Assembly: GCA_002368175.1 (NCBI GenBank)
Contig: AP018172.1
Location: 7,009,001-7,073,000 of the forward strand
Origin: Calothrix sp. NIES-2098
GTDB lineage: Bacteria > Cyanobacteriota > Cyanobacteriia > Cyanobacteriales > Nostocaceae
Direction of reading: 5' to 3'
Length of the DNA: 64,000 nucleotides
The notes beneath the pieces were generated by a model that searched no databases, was not told where the DNA came from, and saw only the letters and a program-made list of their open reading frames with translations. The position numbers and the translations under genes were made by a program. Positions 27,023 through 36,073 of this stretch are shown here, piece after piece (position 1 is the stretch's first letter; every line of letters starts with the position of its first letter).

Positions 27023-28426
27023 CTAAATTTTTGCTTCTTCTTTAACTAACTTATCCCAACCCAAATCTTTTAAGCTGTTATTTCGACGTAGGGGACGAGT
27101 CACCAATTCTAGAATGTCGCGGGCGTTGCCAAAGCCATGAATTTGCGCAAAGGTGAACTCTACAGACCACTTGGTGTTAATACCTCTGGCTTCGAGTGGG
27201 TTAGCGTGAGCCATACCAGTAATTACTAAGTCTGGCTTCAATTCATAAATACGCTGAACTTGGTTGTAATTATCTGGCTTCTCAACAATCTTCGGCAGGG
27301 GTACACCCATTTCTTTACAAGTTTGCTCTAGTAGCGCCAATTCAGCAGCTTGATAGCGCTTATCCATGTAAGGAATACCAATCTCGGAAACTGACATTCC
27401 ACAGCGCACCAGGAACCGCGCTAAGGAGACTTCCAATAAGTTGTCGCCCATGAAGAATACAGATTTGCCGCGAATTAGTTTGACGTATTCTTCCAAGCTT
27501 GCCCAAATTTGTGCTTCTCTTTCGTCTAAACCTTTGGGTGTAATGCCGAAAACTGAGCAAATTTTCTCAACCCAAGCACGAGTACCGTCAGGGCCGATGG
27601 GGAAGGGTGCGCCGATGAGTTTGCATTTACGACGCCTCATTAAAGTGGTAGCAGTCCGACTGAGGAAGGGGTTGACGCCAGCAACGTAATAGCCTTCTTC
27701 CAGCACTGGCAATTCCGTGAAGCGCTTTGCAGGTAGCCAGCCGGAGACTTTGATGCCTTGCTTCTTCAATTCTAAAGTTAACTGAGTGACAACGGGGTCA
27801 GGAAGGGAACCGAAGAGAACCAAGGGGGGATGATCTACATATTCCGATTCTTCTTGGACTACTTCTTCTTTCTTCTTGCCAAAGTTGAGTAGTTTGGCAA
27901 TAGCATTGCGTTCGTTTTTGTCTGTTTCCGCCACAGGAGCTTTATCGGGGCAACGATTAGCCATAGCAGCTAATACAGTGTCTTCTCCTTGAGTAAAGGC
28001 GTAATCTAGACCATTGGCACGCGCAACGACGATGGGAATCCCAATTTCTCCTTCCAGCTTGGGAGCCAAGCCTTCCAAGTCCATTTTGATAATTTCAGTG
28101 GTGCAAGTGCCAATCCAGACAATTACACTAGGGTTGCGATCGCGTTTTATTTGCAAGCACAATCGCTTTAACTCTTCATAATCGTTCAGCTGTGCCGAAA
28201 TATCTCCCTCTTCCAACTCTGCCATTGCATAACGGGGTTCAGCAAAAATCATCACCCCCATCGCGTTTTGTAGGAAGTACCCACAAGTCTTGGTTCCAAT
28301 CACCAAAAAGAAACTATCTTCAATTTTTTGATATAACCACGCCACGCAGCTAATTGGGCAAAAGGTGTGGTAATTCCCAGTTTCACACTCAAAGTTTAAA
28401 GCTTCTGGTTGTTGAGCGACAGTCAT
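27023..28426 (-). CDS. chlN: Light-independent protochlorophyllide reductase subunit N
   Basis: The 467-residue protein is full length for ChlN. With ChlB it forms the NB catalytic component that receives electrons from ChlL and reduces ring D of protochlorophyllide in the dark. The Cys residues expected to ligate the NB [4Fe-4S] cluster are seen near the N-terminus (Cys14 or Cys23/Cys27 in FECETGNYHTFCPISC, and Cys48 in GTKTCGY). The C-terminus carries the nitrogenase-MoFe-like TGMAHANPLEARGINTKW. It is third in the chlL-DUF5331-chlN unit; chlB is not in the window. An intrinsic terminator follows. Confidence 0.97.
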   Translation of the reverse strand: MTVAQQPEALNFECETGNYHTFCPISCVAWLYQKIEDSFFLVIGTKTCGYFLQNAMGVMIFAEPRYAMAELEEGDISAQLNDYEELKRLCLQIKRDRNPSVIVWIGTCTTEIIKMDLEGLAPKLEGEIGIPIVVARANGLDYAFTQGEDTVLAAMANRCPDKAPVAETDKNERNAIAKLLNFGKKKEEVVQEESEYVDHPPLVLFGSLPDPVVTQLTLELKKQGIKVSGWLPAKRFTELPVLEEGYYVAGVNPFLSRTATTLMRRRKCKLIGAPFPIGPDGTRAWVEKICSVFGITPKGLDEREAQIWASLEEYVKLIRGKSVFFMGDNLLEVSLARFLVRCGMSVSEIGIPYMDKRYQAAELALLEQTCKEMGVPLPKIVEKPDNYNQVQRIYELKPDLVITGMAHANPLEARGINTKWSVEFTFAQIHGFGNARDILELVTRPLRRNNSLKDLGWDKLVKEEAKI

Positions 28427-28489
28427 TTTGGTTGTTTCTCCCCTTGATTTTTAAAGCGAACAAGGCAGGTGAATATAGGGCAGGTAGGT

Positions 28490-28512
28490 GGGGAAAGAAT
28501 CATTCTCTCCCC
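28490..28512 (-). promoter_or_regulatory. Intercistronic hairpin upstream of chlN
   Basis: On the minus strand GGGGAGAGAAT pairs with ATTCTTTCCCC (one G-T pair) around a minimal loop. It lies between the DUF5331 frame and chlN with no T-run, so it more likely affects mRNA processing or stability than termination. Confidence 0.5.
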
Positions 28513-28578
28513 AAATTCCTGTGATGTGGCACATAGCACCAGCCAGCAATCCCTAAATTCATCAGGAACGCTAATAAT

Positions 28579-29319
28579 TTAAGCGTTGGGGAAGAGACGG
28601 GCAATTTCCGATTCATCAAAAACGCCAGCTGGCAGTTCTTCCCCTAAAAATTCATTATTGCCATCACCCTTTTGCAGTGCTGTTTCATCACCCCAGACAT
28701 CCGATAACACATCGCTAAAAGCGTTCTCGTCTGTTGAGTTCAAATCTTCAAGTACCTGGTCATCCAGCTTGATTTCTGATGTAGTGGTTGTATCGAAGGA
28801 AATCTCACCAAACTCATCTAAATCGCCACTGGATGCATTGGGAGACTCATGATTAGAGTTGTGTCCGTTGATTCCATTTGCGGTTTGGACAGAATCTACA
28901 ATGGTAAATTCTTGTGCAACCGCTGCATCCGCAAAGCTGTTGAGATGAGCATTTCTTGATGTCTCATCTTGGATATTTTCATCGATATTAGCTACTACAT
29001 CATTTCGGTAATTGTCTGAATCACCTTTGGGAATATAGCGATTACCAAGCGCAATGTCTGGGTCGAAATGCAAATCCAGTACTTCAATTAGGGTATCGGC
29101 GTCAGGATTCAGTCTGGAAAAAGGTAGCATTAACTGCGCTAGTTTTGGTTCCAGCGCGTTGACAACTCCCAGGATGAGGTAAGAAGGTGGTCGCTTCCCG
29201 CCATCAGGGGTGTACACTGATTCCACCTCCATGTGGAGAGTAATCCAGTCACGATTTGTCTGGAAGAACATTAACCACTTTTGCTTTATTGAATCTGTAA
29301 AGCTATGAAAGAAAGCCAT
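28579..29319 (-). CDS. DUF5331-type protein encoded between chlL and chlN
   Basis: The product is 246 residues from the ATG at 29319, which has GGGG about 7 bases upstream; a longer frame from 29358 would overlap chlL and is less likely. The N-terminal 85 residues are folded and basic/aromatic (MAFFHSFTDSIKQKWLMFFQ…). Residues about 100-246 are acidic and low-complexity, probably disordered. Cyanobacteria commonly carry such a frame between chlL and chlN (DUF5331). Position and coupling suggest a role linked to dark chlorophyll synthesis, but no activity is established. Confidence 0.8.
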   Translation of the reverse strand: MAFFHSFTDSIKQKWLMFFQTNRDWITLHMEVESVYTPDGGKRPPSYLILGVVNALEPKLAQLMLPFSRLNPDADTLIEVLDLHFDPDIALGNRYIPKGDSDNYRNDVVANIDENIQDETSRNAHLNSFADAAVAQEFTIVDSVQTANGINGHNSNHESPNASSGDLDEFGEISFDTTTTSEIKLDDQVLEDLNSTDENAFSDVLSDVWGDETALQKGDGNNEFLGEELPAGVFDESEIARLFPNA

Positions 29320-29350
29320 AGTAATTCCCCATCCTGAGAATTTAGTTGAT

Positions 29351-30217
29351 TTATACAATCATCAAGTCTAATTCCTCTTCCGGATTACGTACCTGTGGTT
29401 TACTCGGATTTAAATAAAAATCAGATAACAAAGAGAACAATTCTCTGTCTTGAGCATCGTTCGGGACAACACCTTCTGGACGTGCCAGAATTTGATCGGC
29501 AATGTTGAGATAGTAGTCGCAAACGTAGTTCAAAGATGGATCGGATTCCGCCATTTCAAATAAAGTCTTACCCTTGACACGAGAAACGCGGATATCTTCA
29601 ATTAATGGCAGTACTTCCAATACTGGCATTGGTACTGCTTCTACATATTTCTCGATTAAATCGCGTTTTGAGGTGCGATTACCAATTAAACCTGCTAGAC
29701 GTAATGGGTGAGTGCGTGCTTTTTCTCTTACTGAAGCTGCAATCCGATTGGCAGCAAATAAAGCATCAAAGCCGTTGTCGGTGACAATCATGCAATAATC
29801 TGCATAGTTGAGTGGTGCTGCAAAACCACCACAAACAACGTCCCCTAGTACGTCAAACAGAATTACGTCGTACTCATCAAAGGCGTTGAGTTCTTTCAGT
29901 AATTTCACGGTTTCGCCAACAACGTAACCGCCACATCCAGCACCTGCTGGCGGGCCACCTGCCTCAACGCAATCGACACCACCGTAGCCTTTGTAAATTA
30001 CATCTTCCGGCCAAACGTCTTCGTAGTGGTAGTCCTTTTCTTGCAGGGTATCGATAATTGTGGGAATTAAAAATCCTGTGAGGGTAAAGGTACTGTCATG
30101 CTTGGGGTCGCAGCCAATTTGCAGCACTTTCTTGCCGCGTTTTGCTAGGGCGACTGAGATGTTACAGCTAGTTGTGGATTTGCCGATTCCACCTTTTCCA
30201 TACACTGCTAGTTTCAC
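29351..30217 (-). CDS. chlL: Light-independent protochlorophyllide reductase iron-sulfur ATP-binding protein
   Basis: The 288-residue product is the NifH-like reductase of the dark-operative enzyme. It has the P-loop GKGGIGKST (residues 7-15) and the two Cys residues that bridge a [4Fe-4S] cluster in the homodimer (Cys95 in GAGCGG and Cys129 in VVCGG). I chose the GTG at 30217: it gives the family's exact MKLAVYGKGG start and 288-residue length, and AGAGG lies about 9 bases upstream. The in-frame upstream start would add 19 residues unlike the family. First gene of the operon. Confidence 0.97.
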   Translation of the reverse strand: MKLAVYGKGGIGKSTTSCNISVALAKRGKKVLQIGCDPKHDSTFTLTGFLIPTIIDTLQEKDYHYEDVWPEDVIYKGYGGVDCVEAGGPPAGAGCGGYVVGETVKLLKELNAFDEYDVILFDVLGDVVCGGFAAPLNYADYCMIVTDNGFDALFAANRIAASVREKARTHPLRLAGLIGNRTSKRDLIEKYVEAVPMPVLEVLPLIEDIRVSRVKGKTLFEMAESDPSLNYVCDYYLNIADQILARPEGVVPNDAQDRELFSLLSDFYLNPSKPQVRNPEEELDLMIV

Positions 30218-30981
30218 TGTTGTTTGCCTCTTATAGTTTCTTGTCAAACTTATGGCTGAAACATTTGCCTTCACCTAGCCTGATATGGCAATGCGTGAGG
30301 TCTTGTGGTGTCATTATTGTCCAAATCACAAGGAAAATAAAGGGGTCTTAAATATGAAAAAAGGCTATATACAGCTTATTTAGGCTTATAAATTTATTTT
30401 GATAGCAAAAATCAATTCAAAAGCTTTTATAAATTTAAAATATGTTAAATTTAATTTTTTAAAAATTATTTTTATAAAATTAGTTACAAAAAACAAAAAG
30501 TCTTAAGCCCAGTTTTTTCAATGCTTTTGATTAACTTAGATAATGCTAATAGCAGCAGATGAGAGGCCATAAACCTCTACGTCAGAGGTGAAGCTAGAGA
30601 TTCCCAGCCCTACGGTACAAATACCAAAAAAACGATCGATAGCAGCTAAAGTGCCATTTTTTCACTAACTGCCAATAATACCTATTTGCTGTTTTCGATA
30701 AATTGATTTTTATATGCAACAAATTATTAAATTTTTGAAATCTAGAGTAGAGCTAAACAATAGTGCGATCGCCAATAAGCTGCGATAGTTGCGGGGAGCA
30801 TCTCACCTTTGCAAATATTAGGTGTAAGTGAGGGAAGCTCTTCACAACGAGTAGCAAGTGAAACTACTATGTCCGTATCTAGCCTTGACTCGCGCCCAAG
30901 ATATCTATATATTTTTGGTTCGGGAAATTCTAGACTACTTAAACAGTTGCAATCCAGTGGAAATTTTACCGTTAAGTAAGG
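30218..30981. other. Divergent regulatory region between chlL and ureD
   Basis: A 764-bp spacer. 30360-30530 is extremely AT-rich. A hairpin ACCTCT/AGAGGT (30573-30589) within a GC-richer patch (about 30560-30620) looks like a repeat or an insertion-sequence end. Closer to ureD, CTCACCT … AGGTG … GTGAG (about 30805-30835) forms another inverted pair. No GTA-N8-TAC (NtcA) site was found near ureD, although urease genes are often nitrogen-regulated. Confidence 0.45.
30573..30589. repeat. Small perfect hairpin in a GC-rich patch
   Basis: ACCTCT and AGAGGT flank a 5-base loop, followed by GAAGCTAGAGATTCCCAG. Such a hairpin and flank are reminiscent of IS200/IS605-type subterminal structures, but no transposase or TnpB is present, so this is at most a remnant. 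Confidence 0.3.
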
Positions 30982-31827
30982 ATGAGCCTTCAGCTAGAAA
31001 AAGACTCTCTCAATATCTGGCATGGCAAACTTGATTTAGTCTACGCCGATCGCCTAAATACCACCCAGCTAATTTACAACCACCAGCAAGCACCACTGAA
31101 GGTACAGCGTCCGTTTTATCCAGAAGGTGAAAAGGTTTGCCATAGCGTCATTTTACATACGGCTGGGGGAGTTGTGGGAGGCGATCGCCTTTCGCTCAAT
31201 TTCCACCTTCAACCCCGCACCCAAGCATTAATCACTACAGCTGCCGCTAGTAAAATCTATCGCAGCAACGGACAGCAAGCGAGACAAACCATCGACATCA
31301 AAGTAGATGCTGGCGCTTCTTTAGAGTGGTTGCCACAAGAAACAATATTGTTTAACGGTGCGATTTATCGGCAAGATTTACGGGTAGAATTAGCAACCGA
31401 AGCCACTTGGGTAGGCTGGGAAATTACGCGATTAGGACGCAGTGCTAGAGGAGAGAAGTTCTTGCAAGGAGAATGGCGATCGCATACCGAAATTTGGCAG
31501 CAAGGTGTACCCTTGTGGATCGATCGGCAATATTTACCTGGTAGCGAGGAAGTTTTCCACAGTCCCCACGGCTTGGCTGGACAACCAATTGTCGGTAGTC
31601 TAGTTTGGGTTGGTAATCCAGTTGACTCAGAAATAGTCGAAAAAGCACGTAATTTATGGCACAGTACAGGAGAAGTGGGAGTGTCGCGACTACAACATGG
31701 ACTTTTATGTAGATATCGCGGTGCTTCTTCATCTGAGGTGCGAAACTGGTTTACGTCTGTTTGGCAGATGCTAAGGGTTACTTTTTTGAGTCGTGGTAGC
31801 TGTATACCCAGAGTTTGGCAGGTTTGA
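30982..31827 (+). CDS. ureD: Urease accessory protein UreD
   Basis: The 281-residue protein has typical UreD features: the N-terminal HGKLDLVYADRLNTTQLIYN segment, HTAGGVVGGDRLSLNFHL (about residues 56-73), and TTAAASKIYRS. UreD acts as scaffold with UreF and UreG during nickel and CO2 insertion into apo-urease. It is the first gene of the urease cluster, 22 bp before ureA. ureE, ureF and ureG are not in the window and must lie elsewhere if urease is active. Confidence 0.95.
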   Translation: MSLQLEKDSLNIWHGKLDLVYADRLNTTQLIYNHQQAPLKVQRPFYPEGEKVCHSVILHTAGGVVGGDRLSLNFHLQPRTQALITTAAASKIYRSNGQQARQTIDIKVDAGASLEWLPQETILFNGAIYRQDLRVELATEATWVGWEITRLGRSARGEKFLQGEWRSHTEIWQQGVPLWIDRQYLPGSEEVFHSPHGLAGQPIVGSLVWVGNPVDSEIVEKARNLWHSTGEVGVSRLQHGLLCRYRGASSSEVRNWFTSVWQMLRVTFLSRGSCIPRVWQV

Positions 31828-31849
31828 ACGAAGCACAGAGGAGGAAGTA

Positions 31850-32152
31850 ATGCAACTTACGCCGCAGGAAAAAGATAAGTTGTTAATTTTTACTGCTGCT
31901 TTATTGGCAGAAAGACGTAAGAATAGAGGTTTGAAATTAAATTATCCAGAAGCAGTTGCTTATATTTCTGCGGCAATTTTAGAAGGTGCAAGAGATGGGC
32001 AAACTGTTGCGGAATTAATGAGTTATGGCACAACTTTATTAACGCGAGATGATGTGATGGAAGGTGTATCAGAAATGGTGCATGAAGTCCAAGTAGAAGC
32101 AACTTTTCCTGATGGGACAAAGTTGGTAACTGTGCATAATCCCATTCGTTAA
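31850..32152 (+). CDS. ureA: Urease subunit gamma
   Basis: 100 residues from the ATG at 31850, the standard UreA length, with GAGGAAG immediately upstream. A longer in-frame start at 31793 lies inside ureD and would add 19 unrelated residues, so it is rejected. The sequence (MQLTPQEKDKLLIFTAALLA …, GLKLNYPEAVAYISAAILEG) is typical of the small structural subunit. Confidence 0.97.
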   Translation: MQLTPQEKDKLLIFTAALLAERRKNRGLKLNYPEAVAYISAAILEGARDGQTVAELMSYGTTLLTRDDVMEGVSEMVHEVQVEATFPDGTKLVTVHNPIR

Positions 32153-32170
32153 TTTTTAAAAGAGGAAAGT

Positions 32171-32485
32171 ATGATTCCTGGGGAAATTATTACGCCAGAG
32201 GGAGAAATTGAGCTTAATGCTGGTCGTAAAACTATTAAATTACTAGTAGCAAATACAGGCGATCGCCCGATACAAGTTGGTTCGCATTTTCACTTCTTTG
32301 AAGTTAACTCTGCCTTAAATTTTGACCGAGAACAAACGCGAGGAATGCGCCTCAATATTCCCGCCGGAACCGCAGTCCGCTTTGAACCAGGCGATGAAAA
32401 AGAAGTAACTTTAGTTCCTTTAGTTGGTAGTCGCCAAGTTTACGGTTTCAACGCCAAAATTAACGGACAACTGCCTCAGGCATAA
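32171..32485 (+). CDS. ureB: Urease subunit beta
   Basis: 104 residues, standard length, beginning MIPGEIITPEGEIELNAGRK and containing the conserved TGDRPIQVGSHFHFFEVN block. It is the second structural subunit, packing against UreC in the (ABC)3 trimer. AAGAGGAAAG precedes the ATG; the gene follows ureA by 18 bp. Confidence 0.97.
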   Translation: MIPGEIITPEGEIELNAGRKTIKLLVANTGDRPIQVGSHFHFFEVNSALNFDREQTRGMRLNIPAGTAVRFEPGDEKEVTLVPLVGSRQVYGFNAKINGQLPQA

Positions 32486-32516
32486 AATAGATTAAAACCT
32501 TCATCCAGGATTGACT

Positions 32517-33182
32517 ATGTTGCTAGCAAAACAGCGACGAATTAGCCATGATTTACAAGCTATATTGAAATCACTGGTTTGTCTGTTTAGAGAACCTGCT
32601 AATCTTGACTCTGTTTACGATCTTGAAGATGGGTTACTCAAAACTAAGGCGAATTCATTAGTATTAGATTGGTTAAAAACTCAGCCTGAGCTAGCCCAGC
32701 TAATTGAAGAACGTTATATAGCACCAATTCCTGATATAGAAAAATTGCTGCAATATCCAGAAGAGACTTTAGGATATGCCTATGCTTCATACATCAAAAA
32801 ATCAGGTTTTGATCCAGGTTTTTATCGCCAAATAAAAGTTGAGGATGATATTAGTTATGTGATTTTACGCACGCGGCAAACTCATGATATTTGGCATGTA
32901 ATTACAGGGTTTAATACTGATGGGCCAGGGGAAATAGGACTGAAGGCTTTTGAAATAGCGCAGACACGGCGAAATTTAGCAGTTGCACTGGTAGGAGTTG
33001 CATTATTATTAACACTTGTAAAAGCACCAGAAGGTCTTCCTAATTTATTAGAGCAGATAATTTTGGGATATAGGATGGGTTCAAAAGTAAAACCATTATT
33101 TGCCCAAAAATGGGAAGAACATTGGGATAAACCATTAGATCAATGGAGAAATGAATTAGGAATTGAACCAATATTCAGTTGA
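32517..33182 (+). CDS. COQ4-like protein inside the urease cluster
   Basis: About 221 residues from the ATG at 32517 (an in-frame TTG at 32511 is less likely). The sequence matches the COQ4 family: YAYASYIKKSGFDPGFYR, the metal-binding H-D-x-x-H in TRQTHDIWHVITGF (about residue 124), and GYRMGSKVKPLFAQKWEEHW. COQ4 organises or catalyses a step in ubiquinone synthesis in mitochondria and proteobacteria. Cyanobacteria make plastoquinone instead, so the role here is unclear. It lies between ureB (31 bp) and ureC (45 bp), co-oriented, so it should be co-transcribed with urease. An unrelated passenger gene is the alternative. Confidence 0.85.
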   Translation: MLLAKQRRISHDLQAILKSLVCLFREPANLDSVYDLEDGLLKTKANSLVLDWLKTQPELAQLIEERYIAPIPDIEKLLQYPEETLGYAYASYIKKSGFDPGFYRQIKVEDDISYVILRTRQTHDIWHVITGFNTDGPGEIGLKAFEIAQTRRNLAVALVGVALLLTLVKAPEGLPNLLEQIILGYRMGSKVKPLFAQKWEEHWDKPLDQWRNELGIEPIFS

Positions 33183-33227
33183 TTGAAGCTGCCACAATTC
33201 CCAATTTATAGTTTGTGAGGAGTAATT

Positions 33228-34943
33228 ATGAGTTATCGTATGGATCGCCGTGCGTATGCAGAAACCTATGGCCCCACAGTAGGCGATCGCGTCCGACTTG
33301 CTGATACAGAATTATTTATTGAAGTAGAACAAGACTTTACCACCTACGGCGATGAAGTGAAATTTGGTGGCGGTAAAGTTATCCGCGATGGGATGGGACA
33401 ATCCCCCATTTCTAACGCCGATGGTGCTGTAGATTTAGTAATTACAAATGCTTTAATTCTTGATTGGTGGGGCGTAGTTAAAGCCGATATTGGGATTAAA
33501 GACGGGAAGATATTTAAAATTGGGAAAGCGGGAAATCCTTATATTCAAAATAATGTCGATATTATTATTGGCCCGGGAACTGAAGCCTTAGCTGGGGAAG
33601 GGATGATTCTCACGGCTGGCGGTATTGATAGCCATATTCATTTTATTTGTCCGCAGCAGATAGAAGTTGCGATCGCCTCTGGAGTTACTACGATGATTGG
33701 TGGAGGTACTGGCCCGGCTACAGGTACGAACGCCACTACCTGCACCCCAGGCCCTTGGAATATGTACCGGATGTTGCAAGCCGCTGATGCATTTCCTGTC
33801 AACTTAGGATTTTTGGGTAAAGGTAACGCCAGCCAACCCCAAGGACTTGTAGAACAAGTACAAGCTGGTGCAATCGGGTTAAAGCTGCATGAAGACTGGG
33901 GAACCACACCCGCAACTATTGACACTTGCCTCAGCGTCGCCGATGAGTATGATGTACAGGTGGCAATTCACACTGACACCCTCAACGAAGCCGGATTTGT
34001 CGAAGATACGATCGCAGCTTTTAAAAATCGTGCCATCCACACTTACCACACTGAAGGCGCAGGGGGAGGACATGCACCAGATATTATCAAAGTTTGTGGC
34101 GAGGCGAATGTTCTCCCATCTTCCACCAACCCCACACGCCCTTACACCCTCAACACTTTAGACGAACACCTGGATATGTTGATGGTATGTCACCATCTCG
34201 ATCCTGCGATCGCGGAAGATGTCGCCTTTGCTGAATCTCGTATCCGTCGAGAAACCATCGCCGCCGAAGATATTTTGCATGACTTAGGCGCGTTTAGCAT
34301 GATTTCCTCCGACTCCCAAGCGATGGGGCGGGTAGGAGAAGTAATAATTCGCACCTGGCAGACATCTCATAAAATGAAGGTGCAAAGAGGAATCCTTAAC
34401 CTGCAAGGAGATGAGCAAAGGGCAGACAATTTTCGAGCGAAAAGATATGTCGCCAAGTACACCATCAACCCAGCCATTACCCACGGAATCGCCCAGTATG
34501 TCGGGTCAGTAGAAGAAGGGAAACTTGCAGATTTATGTTTGTGGCGACCCGCGTTTTTTGGCGTGAAGCCAGAGATAGTGATTAAAGGCGGGATAATCGC
34601 ATGGTCGCAAATGGGCGACGCTAACGCCAGCATTCCCACACCGCAACCAGTACACATGCGGCCGATGTTTGGTAGCTTTGCAGGGGCGCGTCACGCCACA
34701 TCATTAACTTTTGTTTCGCAAGCGGCGTTAGAAAGGGAGATTCCTAGTCAGTTGAGTTTAAGAAAATCAGCCGTAGCAGTTTCCGGGACACGCCAAATAA
34801 CTAAGCGGGATTTAAAGCTAAATGATGCGCTACCCCATATAGAAGTAGATCCCGAAACCTATGAAGTCAGGGCCAATGGCGAATTGTTGATTTGTGAACC
34901 TGCGACAATTTTACCAATGGCGCAAAGATACTTTTTGTTTTAA
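33228..34943 (+). CDS. ureC: Urease subunit alpha (catalytic)
   Basis: The 571-residue protein is full length. It carries the nickel-ligand His-x-His (DSHIHF), the carbamylated Lys in GLKLHEDWGTTP, further His ligands in VAIHTDTLNEAGF and TYHTEGAGGGHAPD, and the flap CHHLDPAIAEDVAFAESRIR. It hydrolyses urea to ammonia and carbamate using two nickel ions. GAGGAG lies 8 bases before the ATG. It is the last structural gene of the cluster. Confidence 0.98.
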   Translation: MSYRMDRRAYAETYGPTVGDRVRLADTELFIEVEQDFTTYGDEVKFGGGKVIRDGMGQSPISNADGAVDLVITNALILDWWGVVKADIGIKDGKIFKIGKAGNPYIQNNVDIIIGPGTEALAGEGMILTAGGIDSHIHFICPQQIEVAIASGVTTMIGGGTGPATGTNATTCTPGPWNMYRMLQAADAFPVNLGFLGKGNASQPQGLVEQVQAGAIGLKLHEDWGTTPATIDTCLSVADEYDVQVAIHTDTLNEAGFVEDTIAAFKNRAIHTYHTEGAGGGHAPDIIKVCGEANVLPSSTNPTRPYTLNTLDEHLDMLMVCHHLDPAIAEDVAFAESRIRRETIAAEDILHDLGAFSMISSDSQAMGRVGEVIIRTWQTSHKMKVQRGILNLQGDEQRADNFRAKRYVAKYTINPAITHGIAQYVGSVEEGKLADLCLWRPAFFGVKPEIVIKGGIIAWSQMGDANASIPTPQPVHMRPMFGSFAGARHATSLTFVSQAALEREIPSQLSLRKSAVAVSGTRQITKRDLKLNDALPHIEVDPETYEVRANGELLICEPATILPMAQRYFLF

Positions 34944-34946
34944 TCC

Positions 34947-35893
34947 ATGACCGAGCAATCTACCGATTACGATAGTCCTTGGAAAGAAATCATAGAGCTA
35001 TATTTTCCCCGGTTTCTGGAATTCTTTTTTACCCTAGCTTACGACGCGATCGACTGGACACGACCTTATGAATTTTTAGACACCGAACTGCAACAGCTAG
35101 AACCCGATGCGGAAATTGGGCGGCGTTTCGTTGATAAAGTCGCCAAAGTTTGGCTACTGGATGGTGAGGAAGCTTGGGTATTGGTTCATGTAGAAGTCCA
35201 AGGACAATATGACAGCCAATTTGCCGAACGGATGTACACCTACAATTACCGCTTGTTTGACCGCCATAAAAAGCGAGTCATCAGCTTGGCGGTATTAGCC
35301 GATGAACAAGCAAATTGGCGACCCTCCAGCTACGGCTGGCGGGATGTCGTGTCAGCTTAGAGTTTCCCATAGCGAAGTTATTGGACTATGAAGAAACTTG
35401 GGAAACCCTAGAGCAAACCACCAATCCCTTTGGGATAATTGTGATGGCGCATCTCAAAACCAAAGCGACGCAACGAAACCCCGAAAGTCGGCTACAGTGG
35501 AAACTAAGCCTAGTCAGAAGTCTTTTTGAAAGGGGATATAGCCGAGAAGATATACAGGAATTATTTCGGTTTATCGACTGGGTGATGGTTTTGCCAAAAG
35601 AATTGGCAAGTAGTTTCAAAACAGTAGTGAGAAATTACGAGGAGACAAATAGAATGCGGTACGTAACTAGTATTGAAAGGTTAGCAAAAGAAGAAGGGAT
35701 TATTGAGACTGCTAGAGAAAGCGTCATTGATGTCCTAGAAACTCGCTTTGGAGAAGTGCCAAGTGCTATTGTGGAAGCTATCAATGCTATAGAAGAACCA
35801 TCGGTATTAAAGATGCTTTTGAAGAGAGCGATCGCAATTCCTTCGATATCCGAATTTCAGCAACTCTTAGATAATCTTACTACTGGAGAATGA
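34947..35893 (+). pseudogene. Rpn/YhgA-like nuclease family protein, frameshifted
   Basis: The first frame (34947-35360, 137 residues: SPWKEIIELYFPRFLEFFF …, VHVEVQGQYDSQFAERMYTYN) stops just after SSYGWR. The overlapping frame continues with GCRVSLEFPIAKLLDYEETW and the family's C-terminal region (ERGYSREDIQELFRFIDWVM …) to 35893. Normally the two are contiguous. Insertion of one base at about 35330-35345 restores about 315 residues. The family (PD-(D/E)XK fold) is often annotated as Rpn recombination-promoting nuclease or DUF4351. The start follows the ureC stop by only 3 bases. Recent inactivation or a sequencing error are both possible. Confidence 0.8.
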
Positions 35894-36073
35894 GCGATCG
35901 CCTGTTTTGTGGTGAGAGTGCGATCACAATTTATTCCACAGCATAATTTCAACTACTATTATCTCAGATAATAATTATTTTTTAGCTATTATCAATTATT
36001 TAGTAAAAGGTGGCAATTTGTATTTATTAATTAAAATTTATATGCATAAAATTTGATATTTTTCTCTATCTAT

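Noticed and set aside
26809..27045. 78-codon plus-strand frame
   Set aside because: Runs through the chlN terminator into the chlN 3' end, has no ribosome-binding site, and shows no protein-like pattern.
30560..30620. Intact IS200/IS605 element
   Set aside because: Only a hairpin and a short GC-rich flank; no TnpA or TnpB coding sequence.
30830..30880. Possible NtcA site upstream of ureD (GTAGCAAG…ACTAC)
   Set aside because: The spacing between GTA and TAC is 11 bases, not the 8 required for NtcA.
31793..31849. Extended N-terminus for ureA
   Set aside because: Lies within ureD; the ATG at 31850 gives the exact family start and length with a good ribosome-binding site.
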